DNA of 54,971 nt from Frankia sp. R82 (GTDB lineage: Bacteria; Actinomycetota; Actinomycetes; Frankiales; Frankiaceae): assembly GCF_023716925.1 (NCBI RefSeq), contig NZ_JAMQQG010000282.1, positions 1 to 54,971 of the forward strand, given 5' to 3'. The position numbers and the translations under genes are program-made. Positions 24,848 through 32,839 of the stretch are shown in pieces. The notes beneath the pieces were generated by a model. That model ran no database searches. It was given only the letters and a program-made list of their open reading frames with translations, and was not told the DNA's origin. Within the stretch, counting starts at the first letter, position 1, and each line of letters starts with the position of its first letter.

Positions 24848-25333
24848 CACTTGTTCGCAATGGGTCACCCGCCTCGACTATCTCTTCAGATCGGCTCGTG
24901 GTGATCCGTACACGAGCGCACCCGAAGCGCGCCGGGAGTGTCCTGTGCGTGACTTTTCCTGTCCTTGGCGTGAGGATGGTCGCCCGATGCCAACCGGTGG
25001 TGACTGTGGCTCGCCCGCAGTGGGGTAAGTCGCTCCGACGTCGGCGCTCCGCTCTTTCGTCGGCCAAAAAATCCATTCTATGGGATGGATGTGACACCCT
25101 TGCGCACCGTCACTGGACCCGTTTTTCATGGCCTTGACATTCGCGGTGAGCGAGTACCGAAGTCCGACCCAAGAGGTTCCGGCGCGGTCCTTACCCTGAG
25201 TGCATGTCATGCATAAGTGATAGAGTACTTGCCTCGTTTTTCGGTGACGGCCCCAGGCGGTTACCGGTTTTGTGGAGAGTTACACGGAGAGCTATATTTT
25301 AGCTGGAAATTCAGATACGCCGAGTAGTCGTTA

Positions 25334-25375
25334 CCAATAATCAATATTTAACTGGCTAAGTTCTGCGGGAAAGAC
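25334..25375 (-). repeat. Right member of the diverged inverted pair
   Basis: Inverted relative to 24806-24847, about 490 bases away. When read in the matching frame, both copies give a VF-x3-L-x-Q-L-N-x3-W pattern, and here a stop follows the Trp. Confidence 0.55.
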
Positions 25376-25481
25376 ATGCCGCCCTTTTTTGCTGACGATC
25401 GGTAACGGCCGGCCACCGGGCCACCGGTGGCGAGGCAAGGCGACCCCAAGACCGTGCAACGGGCCGCGGCCCGTGCCTGGC

Positions 25482-25535
25482 GATGCGGGCGGCACGGGCG
25501 ATGCGGGCGATGCGGGCGATGCGGTGCGGCGGTCA
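25482..25535. repeat. 9-bp tandem repeat, about six copies
   Basis: The unit is GATGCGGGC, with the second and last copies diverged. It lies just outside the 3' end of the minus-strand methyltransferase gene. Confidence 0.85.
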
Positions 25536-25541
25536 GCGCGG

Positions 25542-26297
25542 TCAGGCGATGGTAGCTTCGAACGTCCACACGCGGGACTGCCCAGTGGGCGACTGGCCGA
25601 CCTGGTAGTCGGCATGGACGGTGCTGGTGGTGAAGCCGGCGTCGCGCAGCAGGGTGGCGAACTCGGCCAGGTCGTACCGCTGCAGCGTGAAGGGCTCCAG
25701 CTCGGTGCGGACGAGCACGCCGTCGCGCCAGAGTTCATAACGGCACCAGCTGGTCTGGCAGCGGTCGCCCGTATCCACGCCCGGATGGCAGGTGAGGGTG
25801 ATCAGGTCCTCGCCGTGCCACCAGTGGCGTGTCGGCTCGGGCCCGGTCGGGGATGCGAGCGGTTCGATGTCGACCAGGAGCCGCCCGTGCGCGGCCAGAC
25901 TTTCGCGGATGTGCCGCAGGGCGCGCAGGGCCTGCTCCCGGCCGGTGACCAGCGCGAAGGATCCGGCCGGGATGATGATCGCCGCGAACGCGGCCGGCTC
26001 GCGGTAGGTCGTCAGGTCCGCCTCGAACAGGACCGGGTCCAGCCCATGGGTGACGCAGTTGTCCCGGCAGAGGGCCAGCATGTGCGGGGACGTGTCATAA
26101 CCACGCACCTGTAGCCCGCTGCGCAGCAACGGGACGAGGATCCGCCCGGTACCCACCGCCGGCTCGAGGATCTCACCGGTGGTGCCGGCAAGCCGCTCCC
26201 GGTAGAACTCGACGTCGCCGAACGAGCTGCCGATCGGCTTGTCCAGCTGGTAGACCAGCGAACACAGCCGCCCGTACCGCAGCACCTGCCCGACCAT
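25542..26297 (-). CDS. Class I SAM-dependent methyltransferase
   Basis: 251 residues. Motif I is ILEPAVGTGRILVPLL, the acidic strand is VRGYDTSPHMLALC, followed by LFEADLTTY and FAAIIIPAGSFALV. C-terminal strands carry TWTFEATIA-like residues. This is the small-molecule/ubiE-like type; substrate unknown. ATG 26297 is chosen because GGGAGG lies four bases upstream. A longer frame from 26420 would only add an 18-bp tandem repeat translated as VLAGQT units and has no ribosome site. Confidence 0.83.
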   Translation of the reverse strand: MVGQVLRYGRLCSLVYQLDKPIGSSFGDVEFYRERLAGTTGEILEPAVGTGRILVPLLRSGLQVRGYDTSPHMLALCRDNCVTHGLDPVLFEADLTTYREPAAFAAIIIPAGSFALVTGREQALRALRHIRESLAAHGRLLVDIEPLASPTGPEPTRHWWHGEDLITLTCHPGVDTGDRCQTSWCRYELWRDGVLVRTELEPFTLQRYDLAEFATLLRDAGFTTSTVHADYQVGQSPTGQSRVWTFEATIA

Positions 26298-26674
26298 CAG
26301 ACCCTCCCCGTCCTTGTCGCCCTGCACCGTCTGCCCGGCGAGCACCGTCTGCCCGGCGAGCACCGTCTGCCCGGCGAGCACCGGCCAGTGCGGCCTCCAC
26401 CCTTGCGGGTGGCCGGCCATCGGACAAGTGGGGGTATTCGCGCATGCCAGGCGAATGGCAAGCCTGGGCCCGGAGTCGGTGACCTGCTAGCGTCAAGTTC
26501 GATGTCGACTTCAGCTCGACTCGCGACGGGATGCGGCCGGAACGACCAGGACCAGAGGTGCGCGGATGATGCCCAGCCCGTTGCGTGGCCGGCTATCGGC
26601 ACGCGTCGGTCGGTTCGCCCGTCCACTGCCGTCGGATTGTTTATCCAGCTTTCTGGCGAGAGGACGCGCATAAC
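26298..26674. other. Divergent spacer between methyltransferase and SDR genes
   Basis: No gene is supported here. It contains the 18-bp tandem repeat at 26331-26384 and must hold the promoters of both flanking genes. I see no confident -10/-35 pair. Confidence 0.5.
26331..26384. repeat. 18-bp tandem repeat, three copies
   Basis: The unit is ctgcccggcgagcaccgt, with one change in the last copy. It lies in the 5' leader/promoter region of the methyltransferase gene. Copy-number change could alter expression. Confidence 0.9.
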
Positions 26675-27502
26675 ATGATTTCCACAGGTGCTCCGGTGAC
26701 CAGGGCCGGCGGTGACCCGATGCGGGTCGTGGTCGTGGGTGCATCGACCGGTCTCGGTCGCTGTCTCGGTATTGATTTCGCGAAGCGCGGGCACCAGGTT
26801 GCTCTGCTCGCCCGCCGGGAGAAACTCGTCGTCGAGGCGGCTGCCGAGGCGGGGTCGGGAGCATTCCCCGTCGTCTGTGACGTCACGGACGAGGCGTCCT
26901 GCCGTCAGGCCGTCGAAGAGTCGTTACGAACTCTCGGTGGGATCGACGCGGTCGTGTACTCCGCTGGCATCGGCATCCTGCAGCCCATCGCGGAACTCGA
27001 CGCGCAGACCTGGGCCCGTGCTTTCGCCACCAACGTGATCGGGGCGTCCGTCTTCACCGCGGCGGCACTGCCGGCGCTGCGGGAAAGCCACGGCACGGTG
27101 GCCTATTTCTCGTCGGTGAGCGCGTCGGTCGGCGCACCCTGGCCGGGCCTTGCCTCCTACACCGTCACGAAGGCCGCGCTCGACAAGCTGGTCGCTGCCT
27201 GGCGTGCCGAGCACCGCGACGTCGGCTTCACCCAGGTGACCGTGGGTGACTGCGCCGGGGGAGAGGGCATCGGGACCTCCCAGCTCACGGCCGACTGGGA
27301 CCCGCAGCTCGCGGCCGAGTACTACCCGCTCTGGACGGCCAGGGCGCTCATGTCGGACTGCCTGATGGATGTCGAGGACTTCGTTCCCGTCATCGAGTCC
27401 GTCCTGCGCTGCGGAGCAAGCGCCGCCATTCCCACCATCACCGTGACCCCGCGACCGCTGGTCGCTGACGCGCCGTCGCCCGCCGGGCTGCAGCCCGCCT
27501 GA
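26675..27502 (+). CDS. Short-chain dehydrogenase/reductase
   Basis: 275 residues from ATG 26675 (GAGAGGA lies upstream; ATG 26720, directly before the fold, is an alternative). The nucleotide motif is VVVVGASTGLGR. Later come VYSAGIG (NNAG equivalent) and the Ser-Tyr-Lys site in YFSSVSAS and YTVTKAALDKL. The C-terminal region lacks the usual FabG ending and contains a YYPLW segment, so it is closer to atypical SDRs such as oxidoreductases of secondary metabolism. Substrate unknown. A strong hairpin follows the stop. Confidence 0.87.
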   Translation: MISTGAPVTRAGGDPMRVVVVGASTGLGRCLGIDFAKRGHQVALLARREKLVVEAAAEAGSGAFPVVCDVTDEASCRQAVEESLRTLGGIDAVVYSAGIGILQPIAELDAQTWARAFATNVIGASVFTAAALPALRESHGTVAYFSSVSASVGAPWPGLASYTVTKAALDKLVAAWRAEHRDVGFTQVTVGDCAGGEGIGTSQLTADWDPQLAAEYYPLWTARALMSDCLMDVEDFVPVIESVLRCGASAAIPTITVTPRPLVADAPSPAGLQPA

Positions 27503-27508
27503 GCCAGG

Positions 27509-27537
27509 GTGCCCGGCGGCGCAGGAACGCCGGGTAC
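27509..27537 (+). terminator. GC-rich hairpin terminator after the SDR gene
   Basis: Arms GTGCCCGGCG and CGCCGGGTAC (one G-U pair) with a 9-base loop, starting 7 bases after the stop. There is no U-tract, as is common in actinobacteria. Confidence 0.6.
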
Positions 27538-27778
27538 GGGCAGCCCCGCTCCGACGTCGATCTCCTCGAGGGTGTGATCCTCGGGCCCGGCCGTTCGACG
27601 TCCTGGGCGGGGCTTCCCTGCGTATACCGATCCTGCCCAGCCATCAGACAGCCTGCGTGGTGGATCGGTGCGGGTTCACCGTGGTAGAGACGGGAGACAA
27701 GCAAAGGCGTGAGCCGGCTGGCCCGCGTTCTTCGGATTTCTCAGCGTGCAGTCGCGCTCGATCGCCAAGGGAGCTTCC

Positions 27779-28189
27779 ATGGGGTTTCGAACAAAGCAGC
27801 GCCGGAGTTCACGGGCGCGGAATGCCACCCGCATCACCGCGGGCGCCGCGATGCTGGTCGCCGGCACCGGCCACCTGTCCTTCGCCCGGGAGACCTTTCA
27901 GGCCCAGGTCCCCGACTGGGTCCCCCTGGACAAGGACACCACCGTGCTCGCCTCCGGTGTCGTCGAGATCGCCCTGGGCGCGGCCCTGATCGGCCTGCCC
28001 CGCCAGCGTCAGTCCGTCGGGGCGATTCTTGCGGCCTTCCTGGTGGCCGTGTTCCCCGGCAACATCAGCCAGTACACCGGCCACCGTGACGGCTTCGGCC
28101 TCGACACGGACCGCAAACGTGCCGCCCGTCTGCTGTTCCAACCCCTGCTGGTGGCCGTCGCCTGGTGGTCGACCCGGGAGACCGCCTGA
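27779..28189 (+). CDS. DoxX-like small membrane protein
   Basis: 136 residues with about four hydrophobic helices: ITAGAAMLVAGTGHLSF, VLASGVVEIALGAALIGL, VGAILAAFLVAVFPG, LLFQPLLVAVAWW. The GxxHL-F and FPGNISQY motifs fit the DoxX/DUF417-like group, whose function is unknown. AAGGGAG lies eight bases upstream of ATG 27779. Its 3' 181 bases are antisense to the C-terminal coding end of the HupE-like gene. Confidence 0.75.
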   Translation: MGFRTKQRRSSRARNATRITAGAAMLVAGTGHLSFARETFQAQVPDWVPLDKDTTVLASGVVEIALGAALIGLPRQRQSVGAILAAFLVAVFPGNISQYTGHRDGFGLDTDRKRAARLLFQPLLVAVAWWSTRETA

Positions 28190-29646
28190 CAGGTCGACGG
28201 CCTCCCGGACGGTGCTGTGGCCAGGCGGGTGCCGGTGGCCGAACTTGCTCCTGGTTCGTCCCGGGTCACCGCGGCGGCGGGTTTTCCGGTCAGGTGTCCG
28301 GCCCGTCGGGCCAGCTCACAGAGGACTGCGACCACGGCGAGCCCGGCTGCCAGGATGAGCGGATGCTCGACGAGGAGCTCGCCGACCGGTTCGAGCGGAT
28401 CACCGGGCATCAGACCGGACCGTTGCGCGAACCAGGCCGCCGCGAGGACCGCCCCGAGCAGCGCGACCGCGATCCGCAGCACCGGGTGGACGACGGTACG
28501 ACTGATCAAGATCAGTGACGGCATCACCAGGGCCACGACGACCAGCTGGGTGATCTCGATGCCGAGGTTGAACCCGAGCAGGGTCGTGAGCAGACTCCCG
28601 CGGCCGAGGTCGAGCGCGCCCAGCAGCGCGGCGAACGCCAATCCGTGCAGCAGGCCGAACGTGACAGCGATCAGTACCTCGCCCCGGCGTACCAGGGGAC
28701 GCACGGCGTGGACGGCCGAGACCAGGACGGACAGGGCGATACCGCTCTCGACGAGGCGGGCGGGCAGCCGCACCCAGCCCAGCGCGCCAAGCGCCAGGGT
28801 GATGGAGTGGCCGACGGCAAACGCCGTGACCACGTGCAGGACGCGCCAGCCCGCGCGCCCGAGATCCGGCCGGCTCGCCCACCGACGCTCCACGGCGGCC
28901 AGGGGGGCGGGCAGCAGCAGCATGAGCAGGAACAGCAGGTGATCACTGCCCCCGCTGATGTGCTCGACACCGAGGTGGACCGCGGACACGAAGCCCTGGC
29001 TCCCGGACGCCGGAGCCGCCGTCGTCGAGGCTGTGCTCGTCGAGGTTGTGCTCGTCGACGGCAGGGCCGCGATCGGCACCGACTGGGTCTGCCAGGACAG
29101 CATCGCCACCGTGGTGTACCGGCCCGTGCTCCCGTACCGGGCCGAGACGAACACCCGGTGCGAGACGAGCCTGTCCACGACGGCGTCGTAGTGGAGCACG
29201 AAGTCCCCCACCGGGCCCGAGCCGGGCGTCAGGGTGGCGTCGAGGACGAGGTTGTCCGCACCGTCGATCGACGTGACCCGGCCGCCGGCGACGCGGGTCA
29301 CCCACGTCCGGCCGGTCGAGTCCGTCGCCGACAGGTCGCCCTGCACATAGGCCCGCAGCGCGGACACCGTCGCGGCGTCGAGCACGTCGGCCGCGGTGAA
29401 CGGCCTGTCCATCGCGATGCCGAGCTGGTCCAGGGGCAGGTCGACGGTCGCGGTGACGGTGCGTTCGCCGACGTCCAGCCGGACCACCGAGGTACTGAGC
29501 GGATGCGCCGAGGCCCCCGGTGCGAACGCGAGGATCGCGCCGAGCACGACACAGACCACGACCACGGGGCCGGCGAGGAAACCCGGGACCTGCCGGAGGC
29601 AGGTCAGCACGAGGCCCGCCCCCGGTCGTGGCAGCTGGTCACGCAC
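28009..29646 (-). CDS. HupE/UreJ family membrane protein with N-terminal extracytoplasmic domain
   Basis: 545 residues. A signal peptide/helix is followed by SAHPLSTSVVRLDV, an extracytoplasmic beta domain of about 170 residues and a Ser/Thr linker. The HupE core then begins with HLGVEHISGGSDHLLFLLMLL, followed by GHSITLALGALG, TFGLLHGLAFAALLG and LGFNLGIEITQL, about seven helices in all. HupE/UreJ proteins are implicated in nickel/cobalt uptake. The GTG start overlaps the stop of the DUF3500 lipoprotein gene by 8 bases. The last ~60 residues are Arg/Ser-rich, lack family features and are antisense to the DoxX-like gene, suggesting that an ancestral stop codon was lost. Confidence 0.82.
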   Translation of the reverse strand: MRDQLPRPGAGLVLTCLRQVPGFLAGPVVVVCVVLGAILAFAPGASAHPLSTSVVRLDVGERTVTATVDLPLDQLGIAMDRPFTAADVLDAATVSALRAYVQGDLSATDSTGRTWVTRVAGGRVTSIDGADNLVLDATLTPGSGPVGDFVLHYDAVVDRLVSHRVFVSARYGSTGRYTTVAMLSWQTQSVPIAALPSTSTTSTSTASTTAAPASGSQGFVSAVHLGVEHISGGSDHLLFLLMLLLPAPLAAVERRWASRPDLGRAGWRVLHVVTAFAVGHSITLALGALGWVRLPARLVESGIALSVLVSAVHAVRPLVRRGEVLIAVTFGLLHGLAFAALLGALDLGRGSLLTTLLGFNLGIEITQLVVVALVMPSLILISRTVVHPVLRIAVALLGAVLAAAWFAQRSGLMPGDPLEPVGELLVEHPLILAAGLAVVAVLCELARRAGHLTGKPAAAVTRDEPGASSATGTRLATAPSGRPSTCQAVSRVDHQATATSRGWNSRRAARLRSVSRPKPSRWPVYWLMLPGNTATRKAARIAPTD

Positions 29647-30832
29647 TTGGGTTGGTGCTGCCGTAGTCGTCGTTCTTGTCCCGGTAAACGCCGTGATAGT
29701 GGACGTTCGGGGTGCTCCGGCTGCGGGTGTTGACGAGCTCGATCCACACCCGTGGCCCGTCGATACGCAGGTAGGTGCTCTCGCCGTCGACGGTGTCGCT
29801 GTTGGCGAACGCGACGCGGGTCTGGCTGAGCTGGGCCGTGTAGGTCTTCATCAGCGAAGCGGCGACGTCGGGGGAGGCGTCGCCGACCCAGGCTCTGATC
29901 GCGTCGAGGACGAGGCTCTGCTGCTGCGCGGAAAGGTCGGCCACGGCCACGCCCTGGGTCGCGGGGAACTTCCCGCTGTCCACGCCCGGGCCCATCAGGA
30001 TGTCGTCGATGGTGCCGGACAGTTTGGCCTTCGCCTCCTGGTCGTCAGTGAGAGAGTCGAAGACGTCGAACAGCGTGCCGGCCTTCTCCTTCATCGGCTC
30101 CACGGCGGTGTTGCCGATCGTGAAGGACTTCGGCTCGGTGCCGGTGAAGTCCGGTGTGATGCTGGCGGTGGTGCCCTTGTAGGTGTAATTACGGGCCAGG
30201 TGGTGGCCGCCGAACTGGACCATGAACGAGCCGGTTGTCGAGGGTTTGCCGTAGATCGCGATGTAGTAGTCGGAGTCGGAGCCGAAGCTGTCGGTGCCGG
30301 AAGCGCTGTTTGCCCTGAGCCAGTCATCGGCCTGCTGGATCGTCTGCACCTGGGCGTAGCCCGCCGGGCTCAGCATGGTTTTCACCAGGGCCATCGCGGC
30401 GGCCTTGGCGTCGTCGTCGAGGTCGGAGAGCGCGACGCCCTTGCGTGGCACCTGCTGGGCCGGATAGTTCGACCAGGTCTGGCGGGACACGTTGTCGGTG
30501 AAGGCGTAGTTGACCTTTCCTGCGGTGCTCGTGTCCAGGGTGGCGAGAAACGCGGTGGCCGCGGTCACGACGGCGGTGGTGTTCGCGCCCGAGGCGTTCG
30601 CGCCGTCGGTGTCGAGGTCGACGGCGGTGAAGGTCTGCAGACCACCGCCTGCCCCACCGCCGCCCGGGCCGCCGCCGGCAAACCCGCTCGACGAGCTCGA
30701 GGGGGCAGCGGCCGAGGCCGAGGCCGTGGACGAGCTGGTGTCGGCATCGGAGTCGCTGCTACAGGCCGTGACCGTGGAAAACAGTGCTGCCGCTGCGATC
30801 GGCGCGACAATGGTGCGGCGAATCTTGGTCAA
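29639..30832 (-). CDS. DUF3500 domain lipoprotein
   Basis: About 397 residues. The signal peptide ends in a lipobox (FSTVTAC), followed by a Ser/Ala/Gly linker. The domain shows WSNYPAQQVPRKGVALSDLD, MVQFGGHHLARNYTYKG and SITPDFTGTEPKSF, the hallmark blocks of DUF3500, a secreted family of unknown function. The C-terminus has RIDGPRVWIELVN and NVHYHGVYRD with clustered His, possibly metal-binding. The start is uncertain: TTG 30832 is nearest the signal peptide, and GTG 30871 is also in frame. It is translationally coupled to the HupE-like gene, suggesting a surface lipoprotein that works with the transporter, perhaps in metal acquisition (inference). Confidence 0.78.
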   Translation of the reverse strand: MTKIRRTIVAPIAAAALFSTVTACSSDSDADTSSSTASASAAAPSSSSSGFAGGGPGGGGAGGGLQTFTAVDLDTDGANASGANTTAVVTAATAFLATLDTSTAGKVNYAFTDNVSRQTWSNYPAQQVPRKGVALSDLDDDAKAAAMALVKTMLSPAGYAQVQTIQQADDWLRANSASGTDSFGSDSDYYIAIYGKPSTTGSFMVQFGGHHLARNYTYKGTTASITPDFTGTEPKSFTIGNTAVEPMKEKAGTLFDVFDSLTDDQEAKAKLSGTIDDILMGPGVDSGKFPATQGVAVADLSAQQQSLVLDAIRAWVGDASPDVAASLMKTYTAQLSQTRVAFANSDTVDGESTYLRIDGPRVWIELVNTRSRSTPNVHYHGVYRDKNDDYGSTNPSA

Positions 30833-31165
30833 GGATCTGTCCGTTCCGTGGTGAGGAAGTCCGACATTCACCGGACAGGCTGCCGGGTATGTCCGGAACA
30901 GTGTCCGATCCGGCTGTGGGTCCGCTGTGGCTTTGCTATGGGTCTTCCGGGTGTCGAAGTGGCCGGACCCGCGCGGTCTCCGTCCGGCGTTTCGGCAGAT
31001 GTGCCGCCCCGGCGCTGTCCCGGTCTGCGCCGAGCGGGACGGAACCACGATGCACCGGGCGGTATCGGTGGCCTCGCGACCGAGGTTTTCGTCGACTCGT
31101 TGATGGCGGCCGGTTTGTCGGGTGGTGGGCGACCAGAACACGACAGCAGGAGGACAAAGCGGCGA
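30833..31165. other. Divergent spacer between DUF3500 and DUF692 genes
   Basis: No gene is supported. An inverted repeat CCGGACA (30871-30877) / TGTCCGG (30890-30896) lies just upstream of the lipoprotein gene and could be an operator. I see no clear promoter hexamers for the DUF692 gene. Confidence 0.4.
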
Positions 31166-32032
31166 GTGCCCTGTGACGATCGTGGTGTGACGGGGGTGAG
31201 CGGGTTCGGGGTGGGGTGGCGACCGGAACTCGCCGCACTGCTCGCCAGGCGTATCGGGCTCGGGTTCGTCGAGGTGATCGCGGAGAACATCGGGCTCGAC
31301 GGGCGCGCCCTTTCAGCGCCGGGGCCGGGGCCGGTCGAGGTGGGCGTGCCGGTGGTGGTGCACGGGATCGGACTGTCGCTCGGCGGGGCGGAGAGTCCCG
31401 ACCCGGCCAGGCTGCGTCGGCTGGCGGATGTTGCCGGGGTTGTGGGTGCGCCGCTGGTCAGCGAGCATGTCGCGTTCGTACGCGCGGATGGGTATGAGGC
31501 AGGCCAGCTACTGCCGGTTCCCTATACCCGTGACGCGCTGGATGTGCTGGTGGCCAACGTCAGGATTGCCTGTGCCGAGCTGCCGGTTCCGCTGGCGTTG
31601 GAGAATCCGGCCGCTTTGCTGCGCTGGCCGGACGACGACCTGGCCCCCGCCGATTTTCTTGTCGAGTTGACGGAGCGGACCGAGGCGCTGCTGCTTGTCG
31701 ATGTCTCGAACTTCCACGGCGACACGGTCAACCACGGTCTTGATCCGGCTGCGGCGTTCGACCGGCTGCCGTGGGAAAGAGTCGCCTATCTGCATGTCGC
31801 TGGTGGGGTGATACGCGAGGGCCGGTATCACGACACCCATCTACATCCGGTCGGGCCGCGGCAGCTGGAGCTGTTGGCTGATGCTGTAGGGCGGTTTCCG
31901 CCGGGCCGGGCCGCCTATCTCCTCGAACGCGATGGCTGCTATCCCCCGGCCGCGGAGTTCCACGCTGAGTGTGACCGTGTCCAGGGCGCCGCGGCCAGCG
32001 CAGAAAGGCAGCTGCCATGCCAACATCGGTGA
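31166..32032 (+). CDS. DUF692 family multinuclear non-heme iron-dependent oxidase (MNIO: MbnB/TglH/ChrH-like)
   Basis: 288 residues, a TIM-barrel enzyme. Conserved metal-site blocks are present in order: VVHGIGLSLGG, VSEHVAFVR, LALENPAALL, LLLVDVSNFHGDTVNHG, VAYLHVAGG, HDTHLHPV. Known MNIOs (MbnB, TglH, ChrH) oxidise Cys or other residues of ribosomal peptides using a di- or tri-iron centre and usually need a partner protein. GTG 31166 has AGGAGG 12 bases upstream; GTG 31187 is the alternative. The protein ends right after the barrel, without the C-terminal partner domain that I recall from Streptomyces relatives. The 3' end overlaps the Cys/Gly-rich membrane protein gene by 16 bases. Confidence 0.9.
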   Translation: MPCDDRGVTGVSGFGVGWRPELAALLARRIGLGFVEVIAENIGLDGRALSAPGPGPVEVGVPVVVHGIGLSLGGAESPDPARLRRLADVAGVVGAPLVSEHVAFVRADGYEAGQLLPVPYTRDALDVLVANVRIACAELPVPLALENPAALLRWPDDDLAPADFLVELTERTEALLLVDVSNFHGDTVNHGLDPAAAFDRLPWERVAYLHVAGGVIREGRYHDTHLHPVGPRQLELLADAVGRFPPGRAAYLLERDGCYPPAAEFHAECDRVQGAAASAERQLPCQHR

Positions 32033-32376
32033 AGATCGTGCTGCTGGTCGGCTGCCTGCTGCTCGCAGCGGTGTTCCTTCTGGCGAGAAGGCTCTCCAGC
32101 CGCCTCTTCGTCGGCCGGTGGCGTAACGGGGGGCGTCCTGGTGGTTCCCGTTCCGGCGGGTGCGGCGGCGGCGACATCGGCGGCTACGGCGGTGGGTCCG
32201 ACAGCGGTGGTCACGGTGGCGGATGCGGGGGAGGAGGCCATGGTGGCGGATGCGGCGGGGGCGGCGGATGCGGCGGAGGTGGCGGATGCGGGGGAGGAGG
32301 CCATGGCGGCGGATGCGGCGGAGGCGGCGGGGGTGGGGGATGCGGCGGGGGTGGCGGATGCGGCGGAGGTTCCTGA
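32017..32376 (+). CDS. Small membrane protein with Cys/Gly-rich tail (candidate MNIO substrate)
   Basis: 119 residues. One membrane helix lies at ~5-25 (IVLLVGCLLLAAVFLL), then a short Arg-rich stretch, then a ~70-residue tail made almost only of Gly with eight Cys (49, 70, 79, 85, 91, 100, 109, 115) and three His, each in HGGGC (66, 75, 96). From Cys70 on, the Cys spacings are all 6 or 9. AAAGG precedes the ATG. It resembles the Cys/Gly-rich ends of actinobacterial TIGR04222-type membrane proteins that neighbour DUF692 genes, as I recall them, but here almost the whole preceding domain is absent. The tail probably faces outward or binds metal; modification of its Cys by the overlapping DUF692 enzyme is inferred. 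Confidence 0.75.
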   Translation: MPTSVKIVLLVGCLLLAAVFLLARRLSSRLFVGRWRNGGRPGGSRSGGCGGGDIGGYGGGSDSGGHGGGCGGGGHGGGCGGGGGCGGGGGCGGGGHGGGCGGGGGGGGCGGGGGCGGGS

Positions 32377-32839
32377 CCAGGCCGGCCGCCGGGTCGGCCT
32401 GGCTGTGCCGGTGGATCTGGAGCCGGTGCGGGCGCGGCTGGCCGCCGGGCAGTCCGCGTTGCTCGCGGCGTTGGTCGCCGGTGGTGCCGATCCGGAGGGT
32501 TTCGACCAGGATGCGTTGGCAGCGACCCGGTACGCGCTGCTCGACAAACGCAGGGCCCGGGTCGCACATCGCTGGCCGACGCTGGCGGCCGAGCCGGAAT
32601 TCACCGCCAGATTCCTGTCCTGGGCTGCTGGCCGGCCTCCCGCCGGCGCCCACGCCGACGGCTTGGGTTTCGGGGACGCGTACCGCGATGAGCTGTCCGA
32701 GGACGCCCGGGTCGAGCTGCTGCGCGCCCGCTGCGCGCGGCGCCGGCTGGCAGTACTGGCCGACCGCACCGCCAACGGTGCGCTGCTCGCGCTACGCGCC
32801 CCCGGCCTGGGAATCGTCATCCTGCGCACCCCGCGATGA
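32303..32839 (+). CDS. SCO6045 C-domain-like protein, probable DUF692 partner
   Basis: About 178 residues. The recognisable domain starts near VDLEPVRARLAAGQSALLAAL and contains ALLDKRRARVAHRWP, FTARFLSWAAGRPP and DAYRDELSEDARVELL. As I recall, this helical domain is fused to the C-terminus of DUF692 in Streptomyces proteins; here it is a separate gene. It is a likely substrate-binding partner, like MbnC or TglI in other MNIO systems (inference). The start is uncertain: ATG 32303 (with GGAGG just upstream) and ATG 32240 both lie inside the Cys/Gly gene in another frame, and the first ~25 residues would be Ala/Asp-rich. Confidence 0.65.
   Translation: MAADAAEAAGVGDAAGVADAAEVPDQAGRRVGLAVPVDLEPVRARLAAGQSALLAALVAGGADPEGFDQDALAATRYALLDKRRARVAHRWPTLAAEPEFTARFLSWAAGRPPAGAHADGLGFGDAYRDELSEDARVELLRARCARRRLAVLADRTANGALLALRAPGLGIVILRTPR

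Larger units (their letters stand above)
24654..25541. other. AT-rich gene-free region
   Basis: 888 bases without a convincing gene. The part from about 24780 to 25380 is clearly lower in G+C than the rest of the window and has runs such as atattttagc and ccaataatcaat. It holds a diverged inverted pair (annotated) and, near its right end, a 9-bp tandem repeat. It looks like acquired or relic DNA rather than a normal spacer. Confidence 0.6.

Noticed and set aside
24878-25210. 110-codon minus-strand frame in the AT-rich island
   Set aside because: No ribosome site or family features; the codon use does not match neighbouring genes.
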